This document shows positions 24,708 through 38,190 of a DNA stretch of 64,000 nucleotides, one piece after another (the stretch's first letter is position 1; every line of letters starts with the position of its first letter). Position numbers and translations under genes: made by a program. The notes beneath the pieces are model-generated. The model was not told the origin of the DNA. It did no database searches and saw only the letters and a list, made by a program, of their open reading frames with translations. This stretch comes from Chrysomallon squamiferum (taxonomy: Eukaryota; Mollusca; Gastropoda; Neomphalida; Peltospiridae), in the NCBI GenBank assembly GCA_012295275.1, contig CM022678.1, forward strand, positions 928,894 to 992,893, in the 5' to 3' direction.

Positions 24708-25063
24708 CTAGGAATCACAGCAGTTCAGGTAGGTACCACACATTACATTGGCTGTTTTCTTTATATCTGTGAGACCAGTGTTTTTTACACTCTGACAGAC
24801 TCGCTCTAGCAGTTTTACTAATTTCATTATGTCACTGTCAGAGTCATTTTCAGATGGATCCAGTGATGAGTCAGCAAGTAAGATTCTCTCTTTTTTTTCT
24901 ATCTGTTTCATCATGCTCAAAGCAAGAGTTGTCTTTCCTGAACCTGAACTTCCTACCACAATGACAACACCGTTCTTCTTCAAAAGTTCAACACCTCTTT
25001 TCTCTGCTCTTGTTTCAACATAGACACTCCAGTCAGCTGAGTTTAACACTGACCTGGTAGGTT
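24708..25063 (-). pseudogene. nSTAND3 copy B, internally deleted stub
   Basis: It begins after a TTATTCAG acceptor in phase 1 (PTRSVLNSADWSVYVETRAE) and keeps Walker A as GSSGSGKTT. It then jumps from the segment equivalent to ESYLLTHHS straight to SLDPSENDSDSDIMKL, losing Walker B and about 190 residues. It ends CGTYLNCCDS with a stop, just before the dispersed repeat at 24150-24660. The deletion joint holds short shared sequence (TCACT), consistent with microhomology repair. Probably non-functional, though it could be spliced as a short decoy form. Confidence 0.75.
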
Positions 25064-25340
25064 CTGAATAACAACATTTAAAAAAATTAGCATCTGTTTT
25101 TAATTGTTTTTAATGTATTTTAATATTTAAATATAATATTTTAACTGGTCATCAGATGTGAAGTTTTTAAAATAAAATAGCAGTTTCTTGTCATACGTTT
25201 TTTTTTCAGCAGAATCTAATGCAGATAATAAGATGTCACAATTTTAGATGGTGTAAAACTAACGAGATAAATATCTTGTTATATATGAACATCTTTCAGA
25301 AGGAAAGCAACAACAAATAAATACAAAAATTAAATAATAC

Positions 25341-25373
25341 CTCTAATGTTGGATCCTCTTTCATCAATCTTTG
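25341..25373 (-). CDS. Possible 33-nt linker exon upstream of copies A/B
   Basis: On the - strand, ATTCCAG precedes 33 nt that read (x)KIDERGSNIR and end G|GTATTA. Both ends are phase 1, matching the ATG exon at 26232-26299 and the NTPase exons at 25063 and 23939. Eleven codons only, so the call rests on phase and position. Confidence 0.45.
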
Positions 25374-26231
25374 CTGGAATAATATAATTATAAAACAAAT
25401 ATGTTTGTGTAACTGATAATGAGTAAAAGAGAAAAAGCAGTTTATTTATGAAACTGTAAACATGTAACATTATTATTATATTTTTGTTATCTCTTTTACT
25501 ATAATTATTATTATTATTTTCAAAACAATTGCTGTTCTTTGTTATTACTGTTGTTACTGATGTCCTGTATTGTTTGGATTGTTATTGTTGCTGTTATTAT
25601 TATTATCTTCTTTATACTTTATTTCAGTATTTGCTATAAATAATAACAAATATATTTGTCTTGTTTAAATCAGGTTGAATTATATTAATATCATATATAT
25701 AAAAAGAGTAACAATACTTATAATTTGTGTTTGTATGTATGTTTCTATGTTGTTCAGATTAAAGTGTCTGACAGAAAATGACTACTGTGATGTGTATTCT
25801 GTTATTTATTAAACATGTAGAAAAAACACAACATTCCTGTTATTAGACACATCCTGGTAATTCTGAACTGTGCTGATATTTACATTGTGTTTTACCACTG
25901 GTTGTGTTCTTCTGACTGAGTAAAAGAAATTTATTTTTATCTACACTTAGAGATATGACACTGTACACTCTTAATACAGTCTGTCTTAACAGTATTACTG
26001 AATATATCAATAAAAGTTTGTTTTAAAAAATGTGTTTAATATTATTAACTAATTATGCATAAAATAATCTAACAAAATCCAAATCAAAATCTTTGAACTG
26101 TTAAAATATTATGAAAATAAAACAAAGATGTGTCATCTTACACAGCCTAAGAAAAATATATTAAAAAGTAGACAGGAATTGAAATACTTCATTATTAAAC
26201 ATTTAAAGATATAAAAAAAATGCTGTCATAC

Positions 26232-26299
26232 TTTCTAAGGAAGAAGCATCTCTGAAATTAGATGAATTTTCTGAATTCTCTTTGTCATCCATAGGCGAG
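26232..26299 (-). CDS. Possible first coding exon of copies A/B
   Basis: Read leftwards, TTTTACAG is followed by CTCGCCT and ATG (26292-26290), then MDDKENSENSSNFRDASSLE and an A|GTATGA donor in phase 1. The acidic, Asn/Ser-rich start resembles the candidate first exon near copy C (38628-38694). The acceptor just before the ATG implies an upstream untranslated exon. Confidence 0.5.
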
Positions 26300-27044
26300 C
26301 TGTAAAACATAATTTAATGATTTTTTTAATCACATGAAACAAAACAATGTTGTTTTTTCTTAATATATTGTATTCACAGTTATAAGTGGTCAAACTTATG
26401 ATTAAAGAGAATTAAGATAACAAAACAAAAGAGAAGAAACCCACTCTTTCTTATTAACAAACAAGTGATATTTCATTTACACCTACCCACAGATAGTACC
26501 TACTATAGCAGTTTCATACTGTTGTAATTCATTAATCTTGCATCATATTAGAATCAGTTCATTTGAAACATTTCATAACAATTAATTGATAATTATCACA
26601 AAACATTTGTAGGATGTTTCCTCAACTGCAGTACAAAAATATGTATATAAAATAATTATCACAAGAGTCATACAAATGATATACTGTCTTGGCTCTAAAT
26701 GTACTAATTATCAGAATAGTTATACAAAGTAACATTTTTGTTTTGTATTAAGAATAATAATTACATTATTTATTCTTAGTTATTTCTTAGATTTTTTTCA
26801 ACTATAGTAAATATATTAATTATCACAACAGTGTACAATGTTATATATTTGCTTAGTAAAATCTGAACCCAGCTTTTGGCAACTAAAGTTTTATAGTCTT
26901 CTATTGTACATTCTACACTTATATTAAAGTTAACTATTTTTACTGAGAATCACTTTTATTACACTTGAAGTTGTAATATGTACATGCATATGTGTTTATG
27001 TGTGTTTCTTCTTGTGTGTAAATTTAGGTAATTTAAACAAACAG

Positions 27045-27170
27045 AACATTTACTTACTTACAATTCAGTTTAACTCATCTTTAAATTTTAGTTGTTTTAT
27101 GTTAAACCAGTTGTCTGTCACTGACCATACAACTCTTCTGTCCTGTCAACAATACAAAACTTACACACTG
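27045..27170 (-). repeat. Duplicated exon-like block, copy 1
   Basis: On the - strand this reads TGTTGACAG, then about 100 nt, then a GTAAGTAAG donor. The last part would encode WFNIKQLKFKDELN and a stop if translated. Its twin lies at about 27428-27560. It may be an untranslated 5' exon of the copy A/B gene. Confidence 0.35.
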
Positions 27171-27427
27171 ATTTAACTTGTTTCTTAAATTAATACTGTC
27201 AAGTAATACATTTTCCTTTTTTATTATTATGAAAATATTTACCTAAAAATTAATAAATAACAAAAAACTGAAGAATTATCTGTTAAGAAAAAAGAAAGAA
27301 AAATACTAGAAAATCCATTGTAACTGCCATTTTTCAAAATATCAAAAATTATTAATGGACAGTCTGTTGTTCTTTTTCATAATACTGACTGCAGAATCAG
27401 ATATGTATACTGAAACATTACTCTCAA

Positions 27428-27560
27428 AACATTTACTTACTTTAATTCAGTTTAACTCATCTTTAAATTTTAGTTGTTTTATGTTAAACCACTTGTAAGT
27501 AATTGACCATACAGCTCTTCAGTCCTATCAACAGAATACTGTAAAACAAAAATGTTTCAA
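27428..27560 (-). repeat. Duplicated exon-like block, copy 2
   Basis: Near-identical to 27045-27170 over the AATTCAGTTTAACTCATCTT side, shifted by about 383 bp, with more changes at the acceptor side. Confidence 0.35.
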
Positions 27561-27837
27561 TTTACATTTAGAAAATAAAATAAATAAATAAATAAGTAAA
27601 TAAATAAATAAGAACAAAATACAATAAAAACATTTCTTTTCAAAAACTAAAACAACAAAAAAGAATTCTGCACACTCAAAAACTGAAAGAGACAGGATGA
27701 AATCTTCAGTTTTTCCATATCAATATTGTTGTTACGTTTAATTTCATTGATGAAATAATGTTATCTTTTCCTACAGAGAATTTCAGTTAATAAAGAAGAG
27801 ATTTGTCACAAACAATTACTACACATTGTTTTGGCCA

Positions 27838-27935
27838 AAAAAATCCAAATATCTAGATAGTGAGAAAATCCAAATAGTTAGATAGTGAGAAAATACAAAT
27901 ATCTAGATAGTGAGAAAATCCAAATAGTTAGATTC
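27838..27935. repeat. 25-bp tandem repeat
   Basis: About four units of AAAATCCAAATATCTAGATA plus GTGAG, with alternating ATCTAG/GTTAG forms. Confidence 0.85.
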
Positions 27936-27939
27936 AGAT

Positions 27940-29600
27940 GAATTCACATTTATAAATAATTTACTGAATCAAGTATAATATAATTTAAAAAAATCCAACT
28001 ACCTAGATATCAAGAAATTAATTTTACAAAATAGGAAGAAAATAAAATTAACTGCTTATTGGGCAAGCCCTGGTGGTATTTTGGGTCAAGTGTTGTGGTT
28101 TGTATTATGAAGTAATTCATTATCTCAGTGAACTTGTTTTATCACCTAACCCATTTTGATACCAACATTAGTTGAACACCAATGTCAGCAATATAAAGAT
28201 CTTTCACAGCACATAGTGGCAAGATGTAATGACTTAGTTAAATTCATTTTTAAGCACTCACTAAAAAATGAGGTTTTTCATGGATGTGCGTTTACTTTGA
28301 AAAATAATATATTTACTTACACACACATACAGTGTTCACAGTTACTTATTTAATGTTTGATTGCCAGTTTAGGTCTTAAAAGACTATTCTATAAACAGTT
28401 GTCATTTTCAAAAAACCCAATAAATTGTATTTATTTAAAAACTACCTTGCTTTGATTTGTAGTGCCAAACAAAAATTCATTTCTTGTAATATTTAGGATG
28501 CACATAAAAAGATATATTGGTTAACATATCAGGTGTATCCTGCTCAGGCAGAATAACAAATGCCTCGATGCAGTTCACATTGTAAAAAACACTTTAGCCA
28601 ACATCTTAAAGGCTCTTTAGAAATTGAACAGTAAATGCATAAGTAAAATCACAGAGTGGAATACAGATGAAACACTACCAAATTGTATATCTATTCAGAA
28701 ATGAAGTTTGCCTGGAGGTGATGTTCTTATGTATATTCTGCACATTCTGTCTTTTTTATAATTGTCTGAACTTATTTATTTATTTATTTACTTATTATAC
28801 AGCTTAACGTTAATACTTTCATTGATTACAAACATTATTGTGTAATTTTCATTAAAACCAGATTTTCTTGTGTCAGCTCATGCAAATTTTCCCTCATTCT
28901 TACGCAGCTGGTCACAACGGATAAAACATATTTTCTTATCTGTGAAGAGTTATACACTTATTCTTACTCATTTTTGTTTAGCTGTGTTTATTATTATTAT
29001 TATTATCTTTGTTTGTTTTTGTCGACAATCGCTCGTCCAAGTCGGTTATGGATTCGATTGTCTCCCTTTAACTGGTCTAAGACTTTTTTCTTTTTTTTTT
29101 CCCAATTACTTTGTAGACGACTCTAAAAGTTAAAAAATAAAAAAAAATAATATCATCTTACGAAACCAGTTGTAGCAAGTCTACTTCACTGTTAAGCAGT
29201 AGTACACTGTAACACAGAATACTCTTGTCTCATCAGGTTTAAAATAAACACAACACTAACAGTAATACACAGGTAAAAGCAAATAGTATTCGTGTGTTGA
29301 GAATCTGTAACTATTTATTATTATTATTATTATTAATTTCTTTTTCAGTTGAAAGACATTATTTTTACACAAAAATGAGTGATTATTATTCATTTGTGAA
29401 AGAGTCCAGAGTTTGTGCTGTTTTTTTCCCGAATATAAAATAGTTAATATTGTTTTTATACAGAGTAAAGACATTACAATCAGCTTTCTTCATAACAACC
29501 TACCCCATAATCTGCTGTCAACTGCCAACACTTCGGGCGACTTTTTAAAATTTGTATGCTGTTTTCTCGGCTTGTTTTGGAAACATAAAAATACGCATGA
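27940..29600. other. Intergenic or 5' intronic sequence, nothing identified
   Basis: AT-rich with short (TTA)n runs. A less AT-rich patch at about 28880-29130 has no convincing reading. Confidence 0.5.
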
Positions 29601-29619
29601 GTAATTTATTTGTTACCGT

Positions 29620-29999
29620 TTATATGGAAATTGTGAGAACATTTCCACAATTTAGTAGTCATGCTGGTTTGTAACTCTATGTCACTAGTGAATGTTAGAG
29701 GATGTCACAACAATTCGTACAATGCATTATTCCATTGCAGGATGTTTTTCTTGAACATAGGAAATATATCTCATCTAATAAAGAAAACAAATATAATTTG
29801 TATTTATAAAACATATTTATTATGTTAATTGTCACTGGAATTACAATGCACTCTGTATTAATAATAATAATAATAACCATTATAATATAATACTATAAAA
29901 ATTGATAAAACATTAATGACACAGCAAACTCTACTGTAATTTAATTTAATTTAAAAAAATAAAGATTTAATACTTACTCATTTAACAATATTATATTGG

Positions 30000-30043
<44 letters not shown>

Positions 30044-30866
30044 TGGTAATGGTTATTGTATTTCTCATTTAGTATTCAGAATAATGAAATTAGTTATATT
30101 ATTTTAAATGATTATTTTAAAATGTTAGCAATGTAATGAACATTTGATATCAAGGGGTATTCTTATGGGTATCATCCCATTTGTTACACATCTTATAAAA
30201 ACAGAGGTAATCAGATGTCCTCTTTCTAGTATATAATAATGGATTCATCTTCCCAGTTGTTACACAATCAGCTGAGGAGATAATTAAGCAACTGATCCAT
30301 ATTATGATTTATAAGAAGTTAAAACAATGGAATTTAAAGCAGTTTGATTACTGATTATAGTGGAAAGTTAATTAATTTTCTTTGAAAACAAATTGGTCAC
30401 AGGTGACTATTTCACTAATATTATTGGAATTGGCTTAATAAACCATCAAACTGACTGTAACATCTGGATGTGTAACAAAAATGAGAGAATCACCATTTGT
30501 CACTTTTCAAATATTAATTAAAGACTCAGTTAATTCTAAAACAGTATGTTGAACTTTTATCTAAAGTTTCTTGATACACAAAATAAATAAGATAAAAAAA
30601 ATCAGTGTAATCAAATTAATATACACATACACATACAAGTAAATTCATTTAATATATTTGAATGATTAAAAAGATAAAAGTAAAAAAAAAAACCAAAACC
30701 CACACAAACAAAACAAATATGAATATATTTTTAGAAATATTTTTTCAGTGTATTAAAAAGTATGCATAAACTAACACATTTCATACATTGTTTATGTAAA
30801 AGTGACAACAAGCAAAGGTCACATTACACAAAACGTTTTCCTTTTTTTTTCACTGATAAAAAATAA

Positions 30867-30917
<51 letters not shown>

Positions 30918-31302
30918 TATAATTATAATAATAATAATAACAACACTAATAATAATAATAATGGCAATAACAACAATAAAAATACATAATTAATAAAATA
31001 ATTTTTAAAAATCTTAAATTACCTCACACAGTAATAAAGAAAAAATATTTCAAAATTCAGTAACAAAATTAATATAATGCATCAAATAATTTCTGCAAGG
31101 AAACAATTATCAAGACACAAAAAATATATAATATATATACTATACAATTATTCAGTGCAATTTAAGGATCAGCACATTAGTAAATATATATAACTTAATA
31201 ACAAAATAATTTCATGTACAAAGCTATCATTCAATGTAATATAAAGTCCAATACATTCCTGAAAATAACTTTTGATAATAATAATAATAACAGTAATAAC
31301 CA

Positions 31303-31371
<69 letters not shown>

Positions 31372-31674
31372 AAGAAGAAGAAGAACAACAACAACAACAA
31401 TAATAATAATAACAAAAATAATAATAATAATCATAATAATAATAATAATATTAATAATGAAGAAAATGAATTCTTTCTCTTCTTATTCAGAGGATATCTA
31501 TAAAAATATGTAAGTATTACAATAAATATATTTTTAAAAATATTTTTTCAGTGTATTAAAAAGTATACATAAACTAACACATTTCATACACTGTTTATGT
31601 AAAAGAGATATAACAAGCAAAGGTCACATTACACAAAACGTTTTCCTTTTTTTTTTCACTGATAAAAAAAAAAA

Positions 31675-31731
<57 letters not shown>

Positions 31732-32061
31732 CAACACTAATAATAATAATAACGGCAATAACAACAATAAAAATACATTATTAATAAAATAATTTTTAAT
31801 AATCTTAAATTAGCTCACATAGTAATAAAAAATATTTCAGAATTCAGTAACAAAATTAATATAATGCATCAAATACTTTCTGCAAGGAAACAATTATCAA
31901 GACACAAAAAATATATAATATATATACTATACAATTATTCAGTGCAATTTAAGGATCAGCACATTAGTAAATATATATAACTTAATAACAAAATAATTTC
32001 ATGTACAAAGCTATCATTCAGTGTAATATAATGTCCAATACATTCCTCAAAATAAGTTTTG

Positions 32062-32138
<77 letters not shown>

Positions 32139-32300
32139 AAGAAGAATAACAATAACAGTAATAACAAAAATAATAATAATCATAATAATAATAGCAACAA
32201 CAATGACAATAATAATAATAAGAATAAGAAGAAGAAGAAGAAGAAGAAGAATAACAAAAATAATAATAATAATCATAATAATAATAACAACAACAATGAC

Positions 32301-32353
<53 letters not shown>

Positions 32354-32563
32354 AGACATAAAAAAATGAATTCTTTCTCTTCTTATTCAGAGGATATCTA
32401 TAAAATATATGTAAGTATTACAATGAATATATTTTTAAAAATATTTGTTCAGTGTACTAAAAAGTATACATAAACTAACACATTTCATACATTGTTTATG
32501 TAAAAGAGATATAACAAGCAAAGGTCACATTACACAAAACGTTTTCCTTTTTCTTTTTCACTG

Positions 32564-32596
<33 letters not shown>

Positions 32597-32952
32597 ATAA
32601 TAATAATAATAATAATAACAACACTAATAATAATAATAATGGCAATAACAACAATACAAATACATTATTAATAAAATAATTTTTAAAAATCTAAAATTAC
32701 CTCACATAGTAATAAAGAAAAAAATATTTCAGAATTCAGTATCAAAATTAATATAATGCATCAAATAATTTCTGCAAGGAAACAATTATCAAGACACAAA
32801 AAATACATAATATATATACTATGCAATTATTCAGTGCAATTTAAGGATCATCACATTAGTAAATATATATAACTTAATAACAAATAATTTCATGTACAAA
32901 GCTATCATTCAAAATAATATAAAGTCCAATACATTCCTGAAAATAAGTTTTG

Positions 32953-33019
<67 letters not shown>

Positions 33020-35060
33020 CAATATATCTATTATTATTATTATTATTATTCACCAAAAAGTAATTTGATGCAAGTTATTTACAAATAAAATAAAAGTAGT
33101 ATTAAAATTTCATCACACAATTTAAATCAGTTCAACTTGACACTCAAAGTTCAAAGTCAAACAGATAAATGTAAACAATATTAACTTAAAATAATATTCC
33201 TAATTTAAACTTACATATACTTTATTAATTACTCACTATTTTACAATTATTAAATAGATAAATGTAAACACTGTTAAATAAAAATATTCCTAAAATAATC
33301 TTAGTTTACTAATTATTTACTAGTTAATAGTCCTTGAATAGAAAAATGTAAACATTATTAAACTAATTTCCTCTTAAATTTAATTTATTAATTATTCACT
33401 ATTTTATAACTATTAAAGTTGTTTGTAGTTATTATTAAATAAAAATATTCCTAATATACTTTCACTTGCTATTTATTGATTTAGAATTATTAAACACACA
33501 CACATATATATATATATTAACTAAAAATATTCTACAACAAATGTATTTACTTTACTGATTATATAGTGCTTTGTAATGAACATTTTGACAGTGTCATAAC
33601 CACATCAGTTTCCTGTTATATATATATATATATTATTATTATAAAATTAGTCATCTTTGCTATATATCAAAATGAAATGTGAATGAAAATATCGATACTG
33701 TACATTACTGTGCACTGGTTTCTATTATTTATATAAATGTAGACAAAATGTATTAATAATGAAAACTTGAATTTGCTTCATTAATTTTGTTACTCTATTT
33801 TCTAATGAAAATTTAGTTAAATTTATAAATTCTATGAAAGTATCTCTTAATCAATAAAAGAAAAGAAAAAGATCTGTATGACAATAAAAGAAACCAAAGT
33901 AACAGTAAGAAATAGATTATAATATCAAATTTTTTTTTATATATATTTTCTAATTTTATACATAGTAAAATATATGTCTATATATATATACACATTAAAA
34001 TACAAATGCATTTATTAAAAAAATATAAAAAAAACAATATTTTAGAAAATAAAAATATAAAAATAATCTTATATTAAATATTGCAATACTAGTTTACCTA
34101 CCATAAACAAGTAAAAATATTTAGTACTACACAATTATTTTATCAAATATATATGTACATACATTTTACAATTAAAATTAAACTAAAAAAAAAAAAAAAA
34201 AAACAATCCTCTACACTTAACATTAATATACACATTTAGTAATGCAGAACTGTTGTATAAAATAAAATAAAGGTTTATTAAAAATTTTGCATTCAACATT
34301 AAAACACAACTTTAATTATAACATCCTGTTTAACAGATATTTTCACACATGAACAGTCTAATAGCAACACAAGTAATAATCAAGTCATCATGAATAACAA
34401 ATCTGATTTAAAAACTGTCTGACTTTTTACTGACTGAATAACCTGATCAAAACTAACATCAGTTTTAGTATTGTTGTATTATTATTGGAACCTTAACTTA
34501 TCTTAACACCTTTTTAAACTGAAATGTGCAAGAAGTCCCACAAAGTGTTTGAGTGAAAAGTAATAATCAAATGGATATTTCATTGTATTATACTATTCCT
34601 TGTTACATACAAATACAACATACAACAAAATATTTTGATACAAACAAAAGACTCAGAAGCATTAATACAATATTTGAACAAATACAACAGACTGTATCAT
34701 ATATAATACACTATTGGAATAGAAATATTAAAGTACACAGCATAGTAATGCAGTATCTGAATAGAAACAATTTACAGTATCTAGATACACACCAGCAATA
34801 TAGTTACACAAACGTACACTGGCTTTAATTATTTTGTTCACTAATTTTATTTTGAAAATCTTATATGGCTGATGCATCAATATGTTTCACGATTGAGTAA
34901 AAAATTAAGAACAATTTTATATAACAAACAAAATTTAGATTTCTTCAAAATAATTTTTCTTTTTATCATGAACATCATTTTAATACAAATATATTATTTC
35001 TGCAGAATTTTAAAATGTTCTCATCAGGTAACCTTCCACTTAAAAGTGACAGTCCATGTA
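29620..35060. other. 3' flank of copy C, homologous to 16.0-18.6 kb
   Basis: Shares ordered landmarks with the 3' flank of copy A. It is longer mainly because of the triplicated (TAA)n-bearing unit at 30.7-33.06 kb. A (CA)n run lies at about 30001-30041. No gene seen. Confidence 0.7.
30720..33060. repeat. Three tandem units of about 0.8-0.9 kb with (TAA)n and (GAA)n runs
   Basis: The phrase ATATTTTTTCAGTGTATTAA, then a block ending ACACAAAACGTTTTCC, occurs near 30727, 31529 and 32430. Each is followed by (TAA)n, about 330 bp of shared sequence and a second (TAA)n, in units 1 and 2 also (GAA)n (31343-31386; 32109-32144). The corresponding site in the copy A flank (about 16770-16950) has a single, diverged unit. 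Confidence 0.9.
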
Positions 35061-35139
35061 TATAACGTATTACATTGAACAATTTATTATTTTTTTTTAA
35101 TTTTTTTTTTAATAAATAATTATCTGTTTTATCTTTAGC

Positions 35140-35457
35140 ATCATGCTCCTGTAAATACAAAACAGATTTGTAACTATGAAATCTGCTATTCTTAGCTTTA
35201 TCATCAGAATTAATAACACCTATATCAACACCTTAAATCAGTACTTTCAAAAGTTTTGTATTTCCATGTTTAGCTGCTAATTGTAAAACAGAATTGTTAT
35301 CATTCTCTGTTAAGTTAGGATCAGCTCCTTGTTTTAGTAAATATAAAGCTACTTCCTGTCTGTTATTGTATAAGGACAAAAGAAAAAGAATTTTACCTTC
35401 ATTGTTAATTACATTTATTTAATCACATTTTTTATTACTTCTTTCACCACATGTACG
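35140..35457 (-). pseudogene. Ankyrin remnant at the 3' end of copy C
   Basis: The - strand still shows pieces of the repeat (GADPNLTENDNNSVLQLAAK-like) but with several frame breaks and stops. Only about one and a half double units remain, against about 12 in copy A. Confidence 0.7.
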
Positions 35458-38012
35458 TCAATTTGAGATGCTATGTGCTGAATTGTTTTGTTTATCTGTT
35501 ATGTTAATATCAGCACCATTTTCCAATAACAACAAAGCTATTTCCTTTCTGTGTGGCACTGCTTTTACAGCTTCATAAAGTGGAGTTTTCCCATCTCTGT
35601 TTACTGCATTTACATCAGCATTTCTCTCTATTAGTGATTTTATCACATCTAAATCACCACGCAGAACTGAAATATGGAGAAGTGAATCTGAAGGCAACAA
35701 TTTCAAACTCGATTTCTCATCAGACCACAGTTTTAATTGATTTTCCTCTTCAAACAGTTGAATCAATTTCAGGTTAACAGCTACATTCACATTTGGATCA
35801 GCTCCTTTATCAAGAAGACACCGAACAACATCTACTCTGTTAAACATCACTGCTACTTTCAGTACTTCACCTTTCTTCCAGTTGTTCTCATCTGTATCAT
35901 TACATCTCTGCTCAATGAGAAAATTCACTGTGTCAGCAGATCCCCACATTGCTGCTGCTAAAAGTACTTTATCTCTGTTCTCCTCATTTAAACAATCAGG
36001 TTTCAGTTTTACTATTTCTTTTATAACACCTGAAGTACTATGACCAGCAGCAATGATAGCAATGTCTTTAATTTTGTTTATTATATCAATGGTAACCAGT
36101 TTCTTAAGAAGGTGGCTTACATCAACAATTTTAAGAGGTTTTTCCAAACACATGCTGCTGGATTTAAATGTTACTTTTGTATGGAATCTAACCAGTAACA
36201 GTTTCACAGCTTCTTCCTTGATTTCATTGTTGTTTTTCTCTTTGCTTATGATCTCAGCCAGCAGACAGGAAATATTCATGTTACCTGAACAAACAGAAAG
36301 ATGTAACAAATGAGAACACAGATTCAATTTCATGTCCTTTTCATACTGAAACAGTTCTTTGAGTATGGTAGCACTGTCTGTTTTTGAACAAGCAGCTGCA
36401 CTGAATGTATCAAATGTTGGAATAACACCTAATTTTAGCAACATTCTCACAACATCTTCATCACCAACCAAACAAGAAATATCCAAAAGTTCTTTTTTCT
36501 GATCTGTTAATTCCATTTCACACAGTTTTGATGTGTAAAATCTTGACAATGTTCTTAGTCCATTTACAAAACACTCACATGCAACAGATGAAGAATTTAT
36601 AAAAACTTCTTGAACTTCTAAATTCCACATGCTATTAGAATGAAAACTTGACTCACTGTTAAGAAGATATGAAATATTTCTAAACAGTTCATTAGCAGTG
36701 TTTACATGTACAACTGATTTACAAAGGTACGAAGATGTATGATATACTCTTTGCTGTAAAATTTCAGGCAACCTACCATAAAAGTATTTTTCTTCTATGA
36801 GGTATTTTAGAAACTCTTCATCTTTCAGTGATGGATGTGAAATAATTTCTATGAAATTGTCTGATGCCAGCAAGTCAGTAAATCTGCGAGCAAGAAAATC
36901 AAAGCAGTCAGGTCTTACAGTCATTGTAATGTGACTTTTGTTAGACACTCCAGGCGTCACAACATATTCTAACAACATGGAAACTGGACACACTTCTAGC
37001 AATTCTGCTGCTTTCTTTGGAAACTGTGATGAAAACATCAGAAACAAACAGTCAAACAAAGACTGGTGAATAAATGTGTATTTATTGTGTGAACACTTCA
37101 AATAGGTACCACACATTTCATCAGCTGCTTTCTTTATATCTGCAAGATCAATTTTTTTTGAACTTGGACAGGCACACTCTAGCAGTTTTACTAATTTCAT
37201 TATGCCACTGTCAGTGTCATTTTTAGATGGGTCCAGTGAATCAGTATTGACAATTCCTTGTTGGAACAAGATTAACAGTAGAACCAGGTAGTTGATTTGT
37301 GAAGTTTTGTCAGTTTTCAAATTTTCCAGCTCTTGTCTGAGATACTCTACAGGTTTCTCAAAAAAATCAACTCCTCTTTTTTGTGCATCACTTGAATTAA
37401 CATAATACACACACATCTGAGGAAATCCTAACTCTGCACATGAACTGACAATGAAAGTGTATTTATCAATTTCATCCAATAGAACAAACTTTTCTATGAG
37501 ATATATATTTAGAATTTGCTCCTTTTCATCGTAAGTCAGGCAACAGTCATCACTCTGCAGATCAAGAACATGATTCTCATTAAACAGGTCAAATTCCTTC
37601 AAACCAGTTTCACTTTCTGAAAATATTTGTTTTCTTAAAGTAATAATACATTTCAAAGAACCAGCATGAACAAGACTCCATAGCTTTGGAAATTTCAGTT
37701 TCCATGAGTCTATAAAATGTGAAACAAGATTAGTCTTACCAAATATATCATCAATGAGAAAAACATATTTCTTATTTCTAGACAGAAAGATGTCATTGAA
37801 TTCAGAGTGATGAGTCAGCAAGTAAGATTCTCTTTTTTCTTCTTTTTCTATCTCTCTCATCATGCTCAAAGCTAGAGTTGTCTTTCCTGAACCTGGAACA
37901 CCTACTACAATGACAACACCATGCTCCTTCAAAAGTGCAACACCTCTTTTTTCTGCTCTTCTTTTAGCATAGACTCTCCAGTCAACTGAGTTTAACACTA
38001 GCCTGGTAAATT
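35458..38012 (-). CDS. nSTAND3-type NTPase with short ankyrin tail (copy C)
   Basis: One open frame of about 850 codons follows a CATACAG acceptor at 38013 in phase 1 and reads FTRLVLNSVDWRVYAKRRAE. Counting from VLNSVDW, Walker A GVPGSGKT is at about 33-40, Walker B FLIDDIFG at about 80-87 and a sensor-like CIITLRKQIF at about 117-126. A helical region follows, then ankyrin repeats from about 765 (LLHISVLRGDLDVIKSLIER). Such proteins act as NTP-driven switches in animal innate immune or death signalling by family analogy; no function is shown here. Relative to copy A, a 4-bp deletion near 35474 (TATGTG-CTGAATT against TATGTGCAATGCTGAATT) shifts the frame after DKQNNSA and ends the protein at HSISN. 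There is no start codon in this exon; it must be spliced from upstream, either the 38628-38694 exon or the microexon array. Confidence 0.85.
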
Positions 38013-38144
38013 CTGTATGAGAACATTAAAAGAATACAAAAATTAAAATTAAAATAAATGATGTATAATTGATTGTTTAGAATATATTTTACTATTCACA
38101 TATAAATAATATAATTTTTAATTGGTCATTGGATGTGATTTTAT

Positions 38145-38150
38145 TTTATT

Positions 38151-38185
<35 letters not shown>

Positions 38186-38190
38186 TTATT
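38145..38190. repeat. (TTTA)n run in the intron between the first exon and the NTPase exon of copy C
   Basis: About eleven TTTA units on the + strand. Confidence 0.85.

Noticed and set aside
28880-29130. Possible tRNA-derived SINE (a GGATTCGATTG word resembling a B box)
   Set aside because: No matching A box or repeat partner in the window; one short word is too little evidence.
30802-33056. Poly-Ile, poly-Arg, poly-Asn and poly-Lys frames
   Set aside because: Translations of (TAA)n and (GAA)n runs with no supporting splice or homology signal.
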